From: Chitinophaga pinensis | Lineage (GTDB): Bacteria; Bacteroidota; Bacteroidia; SXHM01 | DNA: 36,075 nt | Reading direction: 5' to 3' | NCBI GenBank assembly: GCA_945861685.1 | Contig: CAMAVO010000009.1 | Location: forward strand, 1-36,075 | In this document: in pieces, positions 35,352-36,075 of the stretch | Numbering within the stretch: position 1 is the stretch's first letter | Layout: every line of letters begins with the position of its first letter | Made by a program: the position numbers and the translations under genes | The notes under the pieces: model-generated | Told to the model about the DNA's origin: nothing | Database searches by the model: none | What the model saw: the letters and a program-made list of their open reading frames with translations, nothing else

Positions 35352-36075
35352 TGACTAATTGGAGCTTGTTCTCATCATTATAAGTAACGATTGCCTCATC
35401 CAATAGTTGTTGCAGTGTTTTTATAATCAAAGCTGCTTTGTTACTTCCGTATTGCTCAACTAATTCTTTTAAGCCAAGCGGAGAATTCGCCAACAGTGAT
35501 TTTATTTTCTCCGACATTTTCTCAAAATCTGCAGTCTTTAATTCCTGCTTATTTCGCTCAAGACAAACATCACAGACACCACAGTTTTCGGAGTTGCTTT
35601 CACCAAAATAAGCTAATAGCAAGCGACTGCGACAAAAGAGTTTGTTGTCTGCATAGTTGAGCACAGCATCAATTTTTTGCTGAAATACTTTTTTTCGGAA
35701 CTCGTAATTTTCTTTTGAAAATGTGAGTAGTCCTGTATCAATTCTGCCTCTGCAGAACGATAGTTTTGGCAAACTGCTTTGCGGAAAGTAAGAAACCAAC
35801 TCATGTTCCTCCAAGCGGTAAAGGATATTCAGAACCTTTGCCTTGTCTAATTTGGTGCGTGTTGCTATGTCGTTTTCGAAAATATTAACGTACTCAAAAA
35901 ATAAACCGGAGTAGGAGCGGAGCATCACTTTTACCACAGCATCCACTTCCTGATTGGCAACCTGAAATTCGTAGAGTTGCTCTTTTGTTCCTGTTATTTT
36001 AAGGCGCGAAGGCATATAAACACTTTCAGTTAGAAGGAGGTGTTCTTCTTTTTCAAGAAACTTTATGCAATTGAT
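35344..36075 (-). CDS. recQ: ATP-dependent DNA helicase RecQ, C-terminal part (truncated by window edge)
   Basis: Frame is open to 36075 (INCIKFLEKEEHLLLTESVYMPSRL...); 'CRSRLLLAYFGESNSENCGVCDVC' zinc-binding motif. Confidence 0.88.
   Translation of the reverse strand: MNCIKFLEKEEHLLLTESVYMPSRLKITGTKEQLYEFQVANQEVDAVVKVMLRSYSGLFFEYVNIFENDIATRTKLDKAKVLNILYRLEEHELVSYFPQSSLPKLSFCRGRIDTGLLTFSKENYEFRKKVFQQKIDAVLNYADNKLFCRSRLLLAYFGESNSENCGVCDVCLERNKQELKTADFEKMSEKIKSLLANSPLGLKELVEQYGSNKAALIIKTLQQLLDEAIVTYNDENKLQLVNE

Noticed and set aside
1-36075. Defence islands, prophage, transposase, tRNA or rRNA genes
   Set aside because: None seen; the genes are housekeeping or secretion-related, with no integrase, transposase or cloverleaf recognised.

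Overview
This is a 36 kb chromosomal window from a Bacteroidetes genome. The evidence is the type IX secretion/gliding genes (PorU2-like sortase, PorV-like protein, GldD, GldE, T9SS cargo), TAnnTTTG-type promoters and A-rich leaders. Most of it is ordinary housekeeping DNA: tilS (partial), LemA/TPM proteins, dsbD-like, SiaC-like DUF1987, glutamine synthetase family, Fe-ADH, DoxX, LptF/G, tgt, a glycosyltransferase, a sigma factor, rsmG, an ABC exporter, rpmH, gldD-gldE-ssb-mutY, HU, TPR, a bS22/COX24-like mini-protein, RNase E/G, trmB, an alkyltransferase-like protein, an acyltransferase, PorV/PorU2, ALDH, Mpg and recQ (partial). The most unusual content is non-coding. There are two phased arrays of short dyad-containing units. 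One has a 22-bp period (4796-4927, behind dsbD, led by a 47-bp near-perfect palindrome). The other has a strict 21-bp period (31520-31876, 17 units, no indels, three unit subtypes in an ordered A-B-(C)n pattern, between porU2 and ALDH). Other notable items are a dispersed 'CTTTGCGCCTCTGCGGTAAAA' element family, a GC-rich palindromic repeat inserted in frame in an acyltransferase gene, an in-frame stop in doxX, a long hairpin in the RNase E/G leader, and two convergent gene pairs that share a TTAA stop overlap. All calls come from reading the sequence; no database search was run.
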